Shown here piece by piece: positions 22,301 to 34,277 of a stretch of DNA of 64,000 nt. Position 1 is the first letter of the stretch. The number at the start of each line of letters is the position of its first letter. The stretch is from Rehmannia glutinosa. Its lineage: Eukaryota; Streptophyta; Magnoliopsida; Lamiales; Orobanchaceae. The stretch lies in contig JABTTQ020000186.1 of the NCBI GenBank assembly GCA_016081115.2, positions 62,001 through 126,000 on the forward strand, given 5' to 3'. A program made the translations under genes and the position numbers. The notes beneath the pieces were generated by a model. The model did no database searches. It had not been told where the DNA came from and saw only the letters and a program-made list of their open reading frames with translations.

Positions 22301-23751
22301 TGAGCTTCCACGCCCTCCATTCCCGTAGACAGCGCTGGATGTCTGGATATACAGGAGAAAATACGATAACATCCTCATCCTCTTCTTCTTGTCATTCCTT
22401 TTCCGGGATGGAAGGTAGCATGCTCAGCTGCTCTTCTCCTTCAGTAGTGTCTGCAGCAGGCGGAGAGACAACTTTTTCAATTGGGGATTGATTATCTCTT
22501 GCTTCTTTTTGTTCATTTGTCATCCCCAGCTGGGTCTGGTCTGTGTGCCTCTGCTGATCACCCTCAACAGACTTGGCGGTTTCATCTATCACTTCGAGAG
22601 ACTGCACTTCCTGAATATCTGCAGTCTTAGATGCTTTCTCCAGCTGAAAGCTTGGATATTCTTCTTCTTCTTTTGGTTTTAACCAGAGAGATTTATGGTT
22701 CTGTTTCCTCCGGTTCCTCAAAAGTAAAGGCCTTCTGAGTTTCCTTAGAGGCAGTTTCCCTTCTAGTCTTGGCAGTCCTCTTCTTCCTTGCACATTTGGA
22801 GAAGGTATTTGGGCTTCCTTTTCACCTCGGCTGCAGGGGCGAGAGACACGGCGCTCGGGCGGTGTGACTTCGGGGTGCAGGGGCGGGAGCATTCTTTTTT
22901 TTTTTTTTGCGCAGGGGCAGCCTTCTTCTTAGCTTGCGCAGGGCAACTTTCTTCTTGGGAGGAGAGAGGTAATGCGTCCGCCCCTGGTCATTCCCCCTCA
23001 CTTGTATCCGCCCTCTTCGCATGGGCTCTCTTATGGGCTCCTGAAAGATTAGCCCTGAACATCTTCTTGTTTACATGGAAAGGCTTTCCATGTTGAAGGG
23101 GAATGCCATTCACTTCCATCAGATGGCCAATTACCATGCCATAGCCGAGTGATCCTCCAAAGGATCCGTCCTCCTTGTATGATTTGTTCCCAACGTTCTG
23201 GCAGAGTCTGTTGTACATAAACTCAGCCCAGTTGACTTTCTTTCCTTCCATGATCGCAGCCATGACGATCAGCTTAGTCTTTGACAGCTGATTGAAGCTG
23301 CCAAACTTCATGTCTACACACTTGGCGACGACAGTCCTTCAGCAACTTCTTCTTAGTTGTGTAGACTACCTTCGTAGCACACTCTGGTTTGGCTACTTCT
23401 TTCCATGCAACACCAAATCAACGCGTCGCTTCATAAATCTCATTCATGCCGGCGGCAACAAAAAGCGTTCGCAAGGTCTTTAGCAGTAATCATGATGTCC
23501 TTGCGGTGAACAAAAGACTTGATGCCTTCGTCCTGCACCTCCGCATTCACGTAGAACCGCGCCACCTATTCAAGGTAGGTGTGCGAGTACTCCAAAGTAA
23601 GAAAAGGCTTGAGACCGGACTTTTCTAGCATATCAGCAAACTTCTTCACTAGGGTTTCATCGGAACCCTGCTTCACCATCCCTTCAAAGTCCACAGTCAA
23701 TTCTGAGTGGATTTGCTTTGATAACTTGATGAAATTGAACTTTGGTGCCAT
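19348..23751 (-). pseudogene. Third ORF (ORF3) of family A, unknown function
   Basis: A run of minus-strand frames from ATG at 23751 (MAPKFNFIKLSKQIH...) to a stop at 19348, about 1465 codons if continuous. N-terminal region (23751-23450): GMVKQGSDETLVKKF, LKPFLTLEYSHTY, then ARFYVNAEVQDEGI in another frame. Second conserved block (23311-22988): KVNWAEFMYNRLCQNVG and GSLGYGMVIGHLMEVNGI. Then lysine/proline-rich low complexity (about 23000-22400), a long acidic Val/Glu/Thr-rich part (21913-20955), a helical segment (20851-20387), and a conserved tail (YGGIPAGKDLDAIPDDG, RRIEKENRRQDQL). At least eight frame breaks. No membrane segment or signal peptide seen. The position matches the env-like ORF of some Sireviruses, but nothing in the sequence proves that role. 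Copy A3 repeats the start independently. Confidence 0.7.
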
Positions 23752-24326
23752 TTGTAGAGATTTTTACCGAATAAAACTTGATAAACTTTCTTGAGAGCTC
23801 GTAGGGTTTGCGAGAGAGAAAAAAAACTTGCTTTTTCTTTGCTTGGAGATGAACAGTTTTATGTGTGGGAGAGAGAAAACTGAAAAATGAGTATATAAGG
23901 GTTATGAAAGGACGTGTTTTCGGTTTTTGAATTTTGATCGAGATCAACGGCTCAGATTTAGCATGCCAAACCGCATTTAATTACTCGCATTTAATGCGGC
24001 AACATTTATATCCAATCATATGCTTACTGTGTAGCTTTTGATTGCATAAGTCATTATTTTTGACGTCATCCTTAAAAACATTTCCTCTCATTAAGAACAT
24101 GCGTTTTTGTCACTTAGCTCTTAAATAACTCAGATCATGTCAAAAGTGACTTAACAACCTTCTCCTTTCAAGAGGGTGACTCGGTCGTCTACCTAACTCA
24201 CATTCTGGTGATTTCGATGTAGTTTGTTTCACTTGACTGATTGTGAAAAACTTGTTCAATTTTCATTTTCTCATCTTCCATTTCTTCTAATTGAGTCTTC
24301 TGAGTGTCAACTCAGCTTAATTAACC
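23752..24326 (-). other. Spacer between RNase H and ORF3 in A2
   Basis: No ORF of note. AG-rich 5' leader of ORF3 next to the ATG at 23751; similar spacing occurs in A3 (61306-61880). Could hold a promoter or splice site for ORF3; none is clear. Confidence 0.5.
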
Positions 24327-25978
24327 CTAGCTCATGCTTAATCTCTTCAAACCTTGATTCACATAGAGGCTTTGTGAATATGTCGATAATCGCTTATCAG
24401 TTGAGATATATTCCAAGGTGATGTCTTTCTTTTCAACATAATCTCGTATGAAATGATATCTGACATCGATGTGCTTTGTTCTTGAATGCAACACAGGGTT
24501 CTGAGTAATTGCAATAGCACTTGTGTTATCACACATAATTGAAATTTCTTTTTCTTCAACTTCATAAACTCTCAGCTGTTGTCTCATCCATAAGACTTGG
24601 GCACAATAATTGCCGCAGCCTATGTACTGTCACTTGGTGTGGATGTGGCTATTGAGTTTTACTTCTTGCTAAACCATGAAATCAATCTATTTCCAAGCAA
24701 TTTGACATGTACCTGAAGTACTTTTCCTGTCAACTCTACATCCAACATAGTCAGAGTCTGAGTAACCAATAAGCTTGAATCCACCTTCCTTTGGATACCA
24801 TAAGCCGACTTCTTGGCACCCCTTCAAGTACTTTAGGATTCTCGTAACTGCAGTCATATGGCTTTCTTTTGGTGCAGATTGAAATCTTGCACATACACCT
24901 ACTGCAAAGGTGATGTCTGGCCTGCTTGCTATTAAGTAGAGCAATGATCCAATGAGTGCTCTGTATCTTGTTTGATCTACTGGTTTGCCATCTGCATCCA
25001 TGTCCATCTTGATTGATGTATTCATTGGTATTTTCACAGAATACTTCTCTTCCATACCAAATTTCTTCATTAAATCTCTGGTGTACTTTGTTTGACTTAT
25101 GAAGGTTCCATCCTTCAGTTGCTTAACTTGGAGTCCTAGGAAGAAAGTCAGCTCTCCCATCATGCTCATTTCAAATTTGCCTTGCATGAGATTTGAGAAC
25201 ATATCACATAGCTCTTTATTTGTGGATCCAAAAATGATATCATCCACATATATTTGAACAAGCAGTATAATCTCTCCATCTTGAATTCTGAAAGTGTCCT
25301 GTCCACTTTGCCTTTGGTGAATCTATTGTTAGTTAGAAATTGAGACAATGTATCATACCATGCTCTTGGTGCCTGCTTTAGTCCATATAATGCTTTCTTG
25401 CGCTTGTACACCTTATCTCCAAGAGTCTTCTGCTCAAAGCCTGGAGGTTGCTCAACATAGACTTCTTCTTCCAACAATCCATATAAAAATGCACTTTTCA
25501 CATCCATTTGATATACAATGAAGTTCTTGTGTGCATAATAGGCAAGAAACATCCTTATTGCTTCTAGCCTTGCAACAAGAGCAAATGTTTCATCAAAATC
25601 TATTCCCTCTTCTTGGCAATACCCTTTGGCTACCAATCTTGCTTTGTTTCTTACCATAGATCCTTCCTCATTCATTTTGTTTCTGAAAACCCATTTTGTG
25701 CCAATAACATTTTGATGAGTTGGCCTTTGCACCAATTCCCATACTTTGTTCCTTTCAAACTGATTCAGATCTTCTTGCATGGCTTGAATCCAATGTGTGT
25801 CATCCAAGGCTTGAGACACATCTTTTGGTTCTATTTGGTGAATAAAACAAGTGAACATTGCTTCTTGCTGAGCTCTAGATCTGGTTCTTACTCCATCTCT
25901 AACATCTCCAATGACTAACTCTGGTGGATGGTCTCTCAACCATCTCACATCAGGTTGGAGTAAGTCATTTGGGTTCAA
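24327..25978 (-). pseudogene. pol: RT and RNase H of A2
   Basis: RT on the minus strand from 25978: WIQAMQEDLNQFERNKVWEL, GTKWVFRNK, ARLVAKGY, YQMDVKSAFLYG, LYGLKQAPRAWYDTL. A frameshift near 25270 puts the catalytic VDD into a second frame (VDDIIFGSTNKELC at 25247). Then MGELTFFLGLQVKQ, CARFQSAPKESHM and RKSTSGTCQ. RNase H is damaged near 24690-24600, where the conserved glutamate block is unreadable. The tail CDNTSAIAITQNPVLHSRTKHIDVRYHFIRD (24540-24440 region) is clear and of Sirevirus type. Non-functional. Confidence 0.9.
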
Positions 25979-27399
25979 TTATCTCATGATTGCATTGTCT
26001 TGAGCAGCTCTTTCATCATCATTTAGTCGTAGACTTTCCAATCTGTTTTTGAGATTGACTATATCATCTTCATCTTGGTTGGTTATTCTTACTTCAGCTT
26101 CAACATAAGGGCTCTTCTGCATAGTTGGTTGATTCAGCTTATCAGCTAACTCTTCAATGTCTTCTCCATTCACATTAGATTCATCAAAAACCACATGAAT
26201 AGACTCTTCTGTGACCATAGTCCTCTTGTTCAACACTCTGTAGGCTTTGCTCTCAGCTGAGTATCCCAAAAAGATACCTTCATTAGCTTTGGCATCGAAA
26301 GCCTTCAAGTTGTCCTTGCTATTGTTGTGGATGAAGTATTTACATCCAAATATCCTGAAGTATCTAACATTTGGCTTTCTCCCTATCCAGATTTCATAGA
26401 GAGTCTTTGTCAGCTGTCTATTAATCATGCATCTATTTTGAGTATAGCATGCAGTGTTGATGGCTTCAGCCCAAAATCTCTTAAGCAATCCAACTTCAGC
26501 TAACATGGTTCTTGCAGCTTCCTTGAGGGTTCTGTTCCTTCTTTCAGCTACTCCATTCTGCTGTGGAGTCCATTTTGAGTATAGCATGCAGTGAAGATTT
26601 GATTTACTTTCCCAACTGGCATGCATCACATACACTTTTTTTCTTGTACACTGAGTCTGGTAATCCTTCCACAAGATGACTCCTTGCAAGCTTGTTGATT
26701 GTTTTGAAGTTCAGATGACTCGACTTCTTGTGCCACGACCAACTTGATTCGGGGTTTGTGCTCTTTCTAGCGAGATAAGTGCTTGGTGTTGCAAAGTAGA
26801 CCAATCTACTATATACATATTCTTCTTCCTTGATCCTTGCAACACTATTTCATTTGATTCAACATCTTTGATCTGGCACACTCCCATATTGAATCCATTA
26901 TTGTAGCCTTTATCACATAGTTGACTTATGCTGAGCAAGTTAAAGTTGAGTCCTTCAATATAAGAAACATCTGTAATTTCCAATCCATTTTTCTTGATGG
27001 ATCCCGTGCCTTTGATTTCCCCTGGAGCTTCATTTCCTCCAAATATGACTCTTGCACCCCTAATCTCCTTGAATTTTGATAAATTTTTCTTGTTTCTGTC
27101 ATATGTCCTGGGAAGCGAGCCACTATCCATGTACCAGGTTCCTTGGCTTTTCGGATATTCCTTGAACCGCAATCAAGGAAATTAGTTTTAGGTACCCATA
27201 CTTGCCTGGGTCCTGAGGGGTTAGTACTGTAAGATGATCCAACCAACCTATAGCCAAACGACTTGACTCTAAGAGGTTGCCATCTATTTGTGCCATAATC
27301 GTAGCGCACATTTGCAAATTGCTTGTGTGTTTTGGGTTCATACAGCTGTCTCTTCTGTCTGTATGCTTGTGTGTGTGTTTTAGCAATTGCTTTCTTGGG
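25979..27399 (-). pseudogene. pol: Protease and integrase of A2, integrase core deleted
   Basis: The protease motif WYMDSG is readable near 27130, followed directly by a frameshift in the usual GCSRHMT block. Next come GLEITDVSYIEGLNFNLLSISQL and the zinc domain end CDACQLGK near 26610. The integrase core with its first two aspartates is missing: sequence passes within about 30 bp to TPQQNGVAERRNRT at about 26560. Copy A3 keeps several hundred bases here. The C-terminal part, with FWAEAINTACY and FGCKYFIHNN, runs to a stop at 25979. A 22 bp stretch at the deletion junction repeats sequence found 137 bp away. Confidence 0.85.
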
Positions 27400-28836
27400 T
27401 GTTAAGTTGGTATTTTACCAACTTATTTGATATTTTAGAGTAGAATTTGGTTTTATTTTGGGTGTTTTTAGAGTCGTTAGAGTCCTATTTATTTCAATTA
27501 GAGTCGATGTAGAGTCAATACAGATTTGGTAGCCGAGAAATGAAGAAAACGGTGAAAAACGGCTTGAGGAAAGAAGAAATCGCGTAGAAAGAAGAAAAAA
27601 ATCGTATTTTGACAAGACGGGGGGAGCAGCTGCGCCCAAACAGGCACTCACGCGCGTGACAGGAATGATAGTTTGAGGCAGGCATGTGGGCGCTGCAGCG
27701 CCCAACGCCCGGCGCTGCAGCGCCCGGGTGGCAATTGTGCGAAAAAAAATGATGGGCGCCGCAGTGCCCGTGCGATAAGTTGGCAGGCGATGTGCGGGCC
27801 CCGCAGCGCCCGTGCGATAAAATGGGACGAGATTGTTGGGCGCCGCAGCGCCCGGGGGCGGAAAAACCTATGTTCACCTACCCCTTCTTGGACTTTTGTG
27901 TACTATAAATACCATCCTTGGGGCTTGAAATGGGGGCATCTTGGAACCCTTGGGAAGGCAAGCGAAAAACGACTACAAGACAAGGAAGAAGAATTTGAGC
28001 ATTTTGAGAAGAATTTGGAGAAGAAGATTGGAGGCTTCTATCATCTAGAAATAGAGAAGATCCCTCAACTCTTGTTCTTATTTTGTTGCTTTCTTCATAT
28101 CTTGTAAGATGTATTGTTGTATTTTTTCATGGATTCATTTTCTTTAATTATGAGCTAAACTCTATAATTCTAGAGGATTGATGTAATCTATGCTTGAACT
28201 TATGTTTTGAGATTGTGGTTTGTCAATCTAGATCTATCAATTTATTTGTGCTATTTAGATCTATTGCTTCTAAATTACTTGATCAATAATTTAGATTGTT
28301 TGGTGTATTTGATTTGACACTTGAGAGAGGTAATTGAATACATGACCTTGGAATAGCATAACCTAGGATTTCATAAAATTGAGAGATTTGTGAATCCTTT
28401 GAAGTCATTTATCAAGATTCATAGCTTTTATTGAGATTTTGATTGGTGATTTTTATAGAGATATTGATTTCCCAATTGAATCTAAAATCATTGGCACTTG
28501 AGAAAGGGAATGATTATTGTAGAAATCTTGACTTATAAATTGATAATTGATGATTGATAAACCATATTGACAACATAAGGGATAACTAGATTCATCATAC
28601 CTCTAGAATTCATTTAATCATTTGGATAAACTCATTGATATTTACATAGTCTTAATTTATTTTTAGTATTTTTAGTATAATCAATTCCATCAATTATTGA
28701 ATTTCTAAATAATGTTAGACTACTATATGATAGTACTTAGCAATAATTCGATAATTATTCCCTATGGATTCGACAACCTTACTACTCTATATTAAAACTT
28801 GACACCGTAGACTTGCGGTTAGAAAATTCTCTAACA
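27400..28836 (+). repeat. 5' LTR of Athila
   Basis: 1437 bp, TGTTAAG...CTAACA. Five copies of a GC-rich near-palindrome, GGGCGCTGCAGCGCCC or variants, start at 27688, 27711, 27754, 27796 and 27838. A TATAAAT box-like motif lies at about 27903, shortly downstream of them. An ORF at 27673-28107 is fortuitous. Confidence 0.95.
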
Positions 28837-28842
28837 AGTTTT

Positions 28843-28860
28843 TGGCGCCGTTGCCGGGGA
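28843..28860 (+). promoter_or_regulatory. Primer binding site of Athila (tRNA-Asp type)
   Basis: TGGCGCCGTTGCCGGGGA begins six bases after the 5' LTR. This is the standard Athila site complementary to the 3' end of tRNA-Asp. Confidence 0.9.
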
Positions 28861-28968
28861 ATAATTCATCTTATTTGCGCTAATATTATTACTTAGTAGT
28901 TTTACTTTAATTTAGATTGGTTTCTTTTGTTACAATAGGGTCATTGTCATTTTTGTGTTTTCTTGTTG

Positions 28969-30480
28969 ATGCGAAAAAATAAAAGTGCTAATTTAATCTT
29001 ATTTGATCCAGAAATTGAAAGAACGCTTCGAAAGATTAGAGCCGCACGAAGAATCGAGTTCACAAAAATGGCAGGGATCGGTGATGATGAAGACCGCATA
29101 CCTATTGTTGCACCACCGGAAAGGGCCATTCGGGACTATTTTCGACCAACCTCAAATCAAAACTATTCGGCATTGTTCGCCAACCTATCAATGCGAATAA
29201 TTTTGAATTGAAGCCGCCCTAATAAACATGGTGCAACAAAATCAGTTTGGGGGTAGTGCAGTAAGCGACCGAATGCTCATTTGGCTATTTTTCTTGAGAT
29301 ATGTGACACTATCAAAATGAATGGGGTTCCGGTGAAGCTATTCGGTTGAGGTTATTTCCGTTTTCACTTCGTGATAAAGCTAGACAGTGGCTTCAAACCT
29401 TTCCACATGGAAGTATCACTAGTTGGAATGATCTCACTTTGAAAAATTCATGGCAAAATTCTTTGCACCTAGTAAGACACTTCAATCGAAAAATGAGATT
29501 GCTCAATTTCATCAACTCGACTTTGAGCCACTCTACGAAGCTTGGGAGCGATTCAAAGAATTATTGAGGAGGTGTCCACAACACGGATGCACGCAGATTG
29601 GCAAAAGGTTCAATATTTCTACAATGGTATGAATGGGCATTCAAGAACTATTATAGATCTTTTTGCAATGGGAGGTACATTGATGGCTAAAACTCCAAGT
29701 GAAGCCATGCTTTTACTCGAAGAAATGGCTGCCAATAGTTATCAATGGCCATCTGAAAGATCTACGCCAAGAAAAGTTGCCGGTGTTCTTGAACTTGATA
29801 CTATGTCCGCATTGGCCTCTCAAATTTCCGCCTTGTCAAAGCAAATTGCTACACTAAGTCCAGGTGGAAAACAACAATCGAGGAGTCATGGAGATAAGTC
29901 AAGAAATTGTGAATCCCGATACGGAACAAGCGAATTATGTGAATAATCGGGGTTTCAACAATAGAGGGAATCAATTGCCAACACATTATCATCCGGGACT
30001 TCACAATCATGAAAACTTCTCGTATAGCAATACGAGAAATGTGTTGCAACCACCTCCAGGGATATCGAGAATCAAGCAAGTACAGTACACACGTGGGAGA
30101 ACAAAAGCCATCTTTGGAGGAATTACTTAGTTCATTCCTTGTAGAATCAAGAGCAAGGATGAACAAGGCCGATTCTAACATAGAAAATATGGGTTCAAGG
30201 GTTACAACAATTGAAAGTCATCTCAAATCTTTGGGGACACATGTGGGTCAATTGGCCACGGCTATTAATTCACAAATGAGAAAGTTGATACGTTTCCAAG
30301 TAACACCGAGGTGAACCGGGAACATTGCAAGGCCATTAAGTTGAGAAGTGGGACGGAATATGATGAACCAAAGATGCTGCTCATGCCACCAAAGAACGGA
30401 AGCAAGCTCAAACACTCCAAAATGAAGAAGGCATTGATAAGCAATCGAGAAAAGGCAAAAATTGAGGTAAAACCAATTTC
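28969..30480 (+). pseudogene. gag: Gag of Athila
   Basis: Starts at ATG 28969 (MRKNKSANLILFDPEIERTL). A retrotransposon gag domain is visible across three frames: FPFSLRDKARQWLQTFP and SITSWNDL (29350-29440), FLAKFFAPSKT...NEIAQFHQ (29445-29520), FYNGMNGHSRTIIDLFAMGGTLMAKTP (29615-29700). A region with ASQISALSKQIATLS follows. No zinc knuckle is readable, which is common for Athila. At least three frameshifts between 29200 and 29900 prevent translation as one protein. The start was chosen because it follows the PBS by about 110 bp and opens the conserved region. Confidence 0.85.
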
Positions 30481-30489
30481 CATTCGATA

Positions 30490-31540
30490 ATGTGTTACCA
30501 AATGCTCTTCCTTTTCCACGAGATTTCGAAGAAAAAGTTGGACGCTCAATTTTCCAAGTTTTTGGAAATATTCAAGAAAATTCACATCAACATCCCTTTT
30601 GCCGATGCACTCGAGCAAATGCCAAACTATGCAAAATTCATGAAGGATGTGATGTCGAGAAAGAGAAGGTTGGAAGCATATGAGACGGTCAATCTCACGG
30701 AAGAGTGTAGCGCCATTTTGCAAAGAAAGCTACCACAAAATTAAGAGATCCGGGAGTTTCACTATCCCTTGCACTATTGGTGATTCTTATTTTAATAAAG
30801 CTCTTTGTGATTTAGGTGCTAGCATTAATCTTATGCCGTTGTCTATTTTCAGGAAACTTGGCCTTGGAGAAATAACGCCATCCACCATCACATTGCAATT
30901 AGCCGATAGATCACTCACCTACCCAAGAGGAGTGATTGAAGATGTGTTGATCAAAGTGGATAAATTCATATTTCGGTGGACTTTGTGGTGTTGGATATGG
31001 AGGAAGATCATGAAATGCCATTGATTCTTGGGAGACCTTTTCTAGCAACGGGGACGAGCTTTAATTGACGTGCAACGGAGGAGAGTTAACATTACGGGTA
31101 AATGATGATGAGGTACTATTTAACATTTATAAAGCAATGAAATTTCAAGAGGAACCTCACACATGTCATTTTATTGATAAAATCGAACAATGTGATCAAA
31201 CGGAAGTTATAAAACAAGATTTAAAAGATCCGTTAGAACATTGTTTGATTAATTCAATAATGAAATGTGATGAGGAAGATAGTGATGATATTGATTTGCT
31301 TGAGTTTATTCTTTCCTTGAGGCTAAAGAAATTGTAAAAGAAAAACAAAAGGAAGCATTAGAAAATGCCAATATTGAAAATATTCCGAAAGGTACTTTAG
31401 AACTAAAGGAACTTCAGGAACATCTTCAATATGCATTTTTGGGAAAAGATAAAACTTACCCAATAATTGTTTCTGCTTCATTATCTTCATCCGAATTGGA
31501 TAAGTTGTTGCGTGTGCTTCGTGAACATAAGTCGACCTTA
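30490..31540 (+). pseudogene. pol: Protease region of Athila pol
   Basis: NALPFPRDFEEK near 30498, then FTIPCTIGDSYFNKALCDLGASINLMPLSIFRKLG (about 30755-30860), the aspartic protease fold with Athila's D-L-G in place of D-T-G. LILGRPFLATG follows in shifted frame near 31024. The linker between protease and RT (31065-31540) holds acidic segments with several frame changes. Confidence 0.85.
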
Positions 31541-33170
31541 GGTTGGTATATTTCGATTTGAAAGGTATAAGTCCTTCCATTGTAATGCACAAAATTTTAA
31601 TGGAAGAATCTTATAAACCATCTATTGAACACCAAAGACGACTTAATCCCGCAATGAAAGAAGTCGTGAGAAATGAGGTTTTAAAGTGGCTAAAGGCAGG
31701 TATAATTTATGCCATTTCTGATAGTTCATGGGTGAGTCCGAAGACAGTTGTCCCTAAAAAGGGAGGTATGATGAGTTGTGAAAAATGATAACAATGAATT
31801 AATTTCTACACGAATCGTCACAGGATGGCGAGTATGTATTGACTATAGAAAATTGAATAAAGCTACTCGTAAGGATCATTTTCCCCTCCCCATTATTGAT
31901 CAAATGTTGGACAGGTTGGCAGGTTACGAATATTATTGTTTTCTTGATGGCTATTCAGGATACAATCAAATCGCCATTGCCCCCGAAGATCAAGAAAAGA
32001 CTACTTTTACATGTCCATATGGTACTTTTGCATTTCGCAGGATGCCATTTGGATTATGTAATGCACCTGCTACTTTTCAGAGGCGTATGATGGCGATTTT
32101 TCTTGGTATGGTTGAGGAAATCATGGAAATTTTTATGGACGATTTTTCTGTTTTTGGTACTTCTTTTGACCATTGTTTGCATAACTTATCTATGGTTTTG
32201 CAACGTTGTGAGGAAACTAATCTTGTACTTAATTGGGAAAAATGTCACTTTATGGTCAAAGAAGGGATTGTACTTGGACATCGTATTTCTTGTACATGTT
32301 TAGAAGTTGACAGGGCGAAGGTTGTGGCTATTGAAAAGCTACCCCCACCTTCAAATGTGAAAGACATAAGAAGCTTTTTAGGGCATGCAGGATTTTATAG
32401 GAGATTCATAAAAGATTTTTCAAAAATTGTTAAACCACTTTGTAATCTCCTTGAAAAAGATGCTATCTTTTGCTTTGATGAGTTGTGTTTGCAGGCATTT
32501 GAACGGATAAAAAAGGCACTCATTTCAGCTCCGATTATGATAGTGCCGGATTGGACTCAACCATTTGAGCTCATGTGCGATGCAAGTGATTATGCAGTGG
32601 GTGCCGTTCTTGGTCAAAGGCGAGACAAAATCTTTAAAGCTATTTACTATGCAAGTAGGACCATGGACAACGCCCAACAGAACTACATCACCATAGAAAA
32701 AGAGATGTTGGCGGTAGTTTTTGCATTTGATAAATTCCGAGCATACTTGGTGGGTACAAAGGTGATTGTTTACACGGATCATGCGGCAATCCGATATCTT
32801 TTCTCCAAAAAGGATGCAAAACCTCGATTAATTCGATGGATTTTGCTCTTGCAAGAATTTGATATTGAGATTCGAGATAAAAAAGGAAGCGAGAATGGGG
32901 TTGCTGATCATCTATCCCGCCTTGAGCAACCTTACGAGGTGATTGAGAGTCCAATAAAAGAATCATTTCCCGATGAACAAATTATGCGTGTCGAGACATC
33001 ATTACCTTGGTACACTGATTTTGTTAATTACCTCGCGGAGGAGTTTTTTATCGGACTTGACTTCACACCAAAAGAAAAATTCTTACATGATGTCAAGTCT
33101 TATTTGTGGGATGATCCGTTCGTTCAAGAGATGCGCGGATTCTATCATTCGCCGTTGTGTTCCTAAGGAA
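31541..33170 (+). pseudogene. pol: Reverse transcriptase and RNase H of Athila
   Basis: RT begins near 31543 (HKILMEESYKPSIEHQRRLNP, VRNEVLKWLKAGIIY) and changes frame near 31775. A 462-codon open stretch (31778-33166) then carries GWRVCIDYRKLNKAT, FPLPIIDQMLDRLAG, PFGLCNAPATFQRRM, the catalytic FMDD (the gypsy form of YXDD) near 32137, GHAGFYRRFI, then RNase H with LMCDASDYAVGAVLGQ, TIEKEMLAVVFA and YTDHAAIRYL. This is the best preserved enzyme segment of the window. It ends in VADHLSRLE before the integrase. Confidence 0.95.
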
Positions 33171-34277
33171 GAAATTGGTGAGATTCTTCAACATTGTCAT
33201 TCATCATCTTATGGGGGACATTTGGGCCAACCCGAACCGCAAAGGTACTACAACGGTTTTTGTTGGCCAACATTATTCAAGGATTGTTATGCCTTTGTGA
33301 AAACTTGTGATCGATGCCAAAGGGTTGGTAATATTTCATGGCATCATGAGCTTCCTTTGACAAACATAATGGAGGTGGAATTGTTTGATGTATGGGGTAT
33401 TGACTTTATGAGACCATTTCCGCGTCCTATGGAAATTTGTACATTTTGCTTGCGGTTGATTATGTCTCCAAGTGGGTTGAGGCGATTGCTACACCAACGA
33501 ATGATGCTAAGGTAGTACTCAAATTCTTGCACAAGCATATTTTTACTCGGTTCGGACTCCTCGAGCTATTGTAAGTGATGAAGGCACGCATTTTTGTAAT
33601 AAATTATTTAACAACCTTCTTGCTAAATTTGGTGTGCGTCATAAGATTGCGCTTGGTTACCATCCTCAATCTAATGGTCAAGCCGAAATTTCCAATCGTG
33701 AAGTGAAACAAATTCTTGAAAAAACGGTGAGTTTTAATCGAAAGGATTGGGCACAAAAGCTCGATGATGCTTTGTGGGCTTATCGCACGGCTTATAAAAC
33801 ACCCATTGGTATGTCACCGTATCGATTGGTATTTGGTAAAGCGTGTCATTTGCGGTTGAACTTGAGCATCGAGCTTATTGGGCAATTAAGAAATTGAATT
33901 TTAACTTGAAAGAGGCCGGTGAAAACCGATTACTTCAATTAAACGAAATGGAAGAATTTCGTCAAGAATCATATGAAAATGCCAAAATGTATAAGGAAAA
34001 AACGAAAAAATGGCATGATCAAATGATTTTGCGACGTGAATTCTTACCCGGCCAACAAGTGTTATTGTTCAACTCTCGATTGAAACTCTTTCCAGGTAAA
34101 CTCAAATCACGATGGTCAGGACCATTTGTGGTTGAACGTGTGTTTCCATATGGTGCCGTCGAGTTAAGAGGGAACGATGGGAATTCGTTCCAAGTAAACG
34201 GACAAAGATTGAAACATTATTTTGGGAACGAAGCAAGGAAGGTTTTAAATCTTCCACTTGGTGATGAAATTTCTTGA
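33110..34277 (+). pseudogene. pol: Integrase of Athila
   Basis: The zinc domain is readable near 33190-33320 (HCHSSSYGGHLG...CDRCQRVGN). The core has D in FDVWGIDFM (about 33388), D in IVSDEGTHFCN (about 33570) and E in NGQAEISNREVK (about 33675), so the DDE triad is present across frames. DALWAYRTAYKTPIGMSPYRLV follows, then a C-terminal region with KLKSRWSGPFVVERVFPYGAVEL to a stop at 34277. Frameshifts near 33160, 33520 and 33870. Confidence 0.9.

Larger units (their letters stand above)
17447..27399 (-). mobile_element. Family A Sirevirus-like copia copy A2, 3' part
   Basis: On the minus strand this holds, in order, the end of protease, integrase, RT, RNase H, a 0.6 kb spacer, the third ORF, a polypurine tract and the 3' LTR. 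Its 5' part is displaced to 39060-40375 by an Athila element (27400-39059) with duplication ttggg at 27395-27399 and 39060-39064. No 5' LTR is found; the element stops in gag near 40375. The 5 bp left of the LTR, atgtt (17442-17446), would be the target duplication, but its partner is lost. Confidence 0.9.

Noticed and set aside
22788..23096. Plus-strand 102-codon ORF with a phenylalanine run that could look like a signal peptide
   Set aside because: It is the complement of the lysine-rich part of ORF3; the F run is a complemented poly-K stretch.
27415..28107. Proline/alanine-rich ORFs on both strands of the Athila LTRs
   Set aside because: Generated by the GC palindromes; the equivalent frames in the 3' LTR differ.
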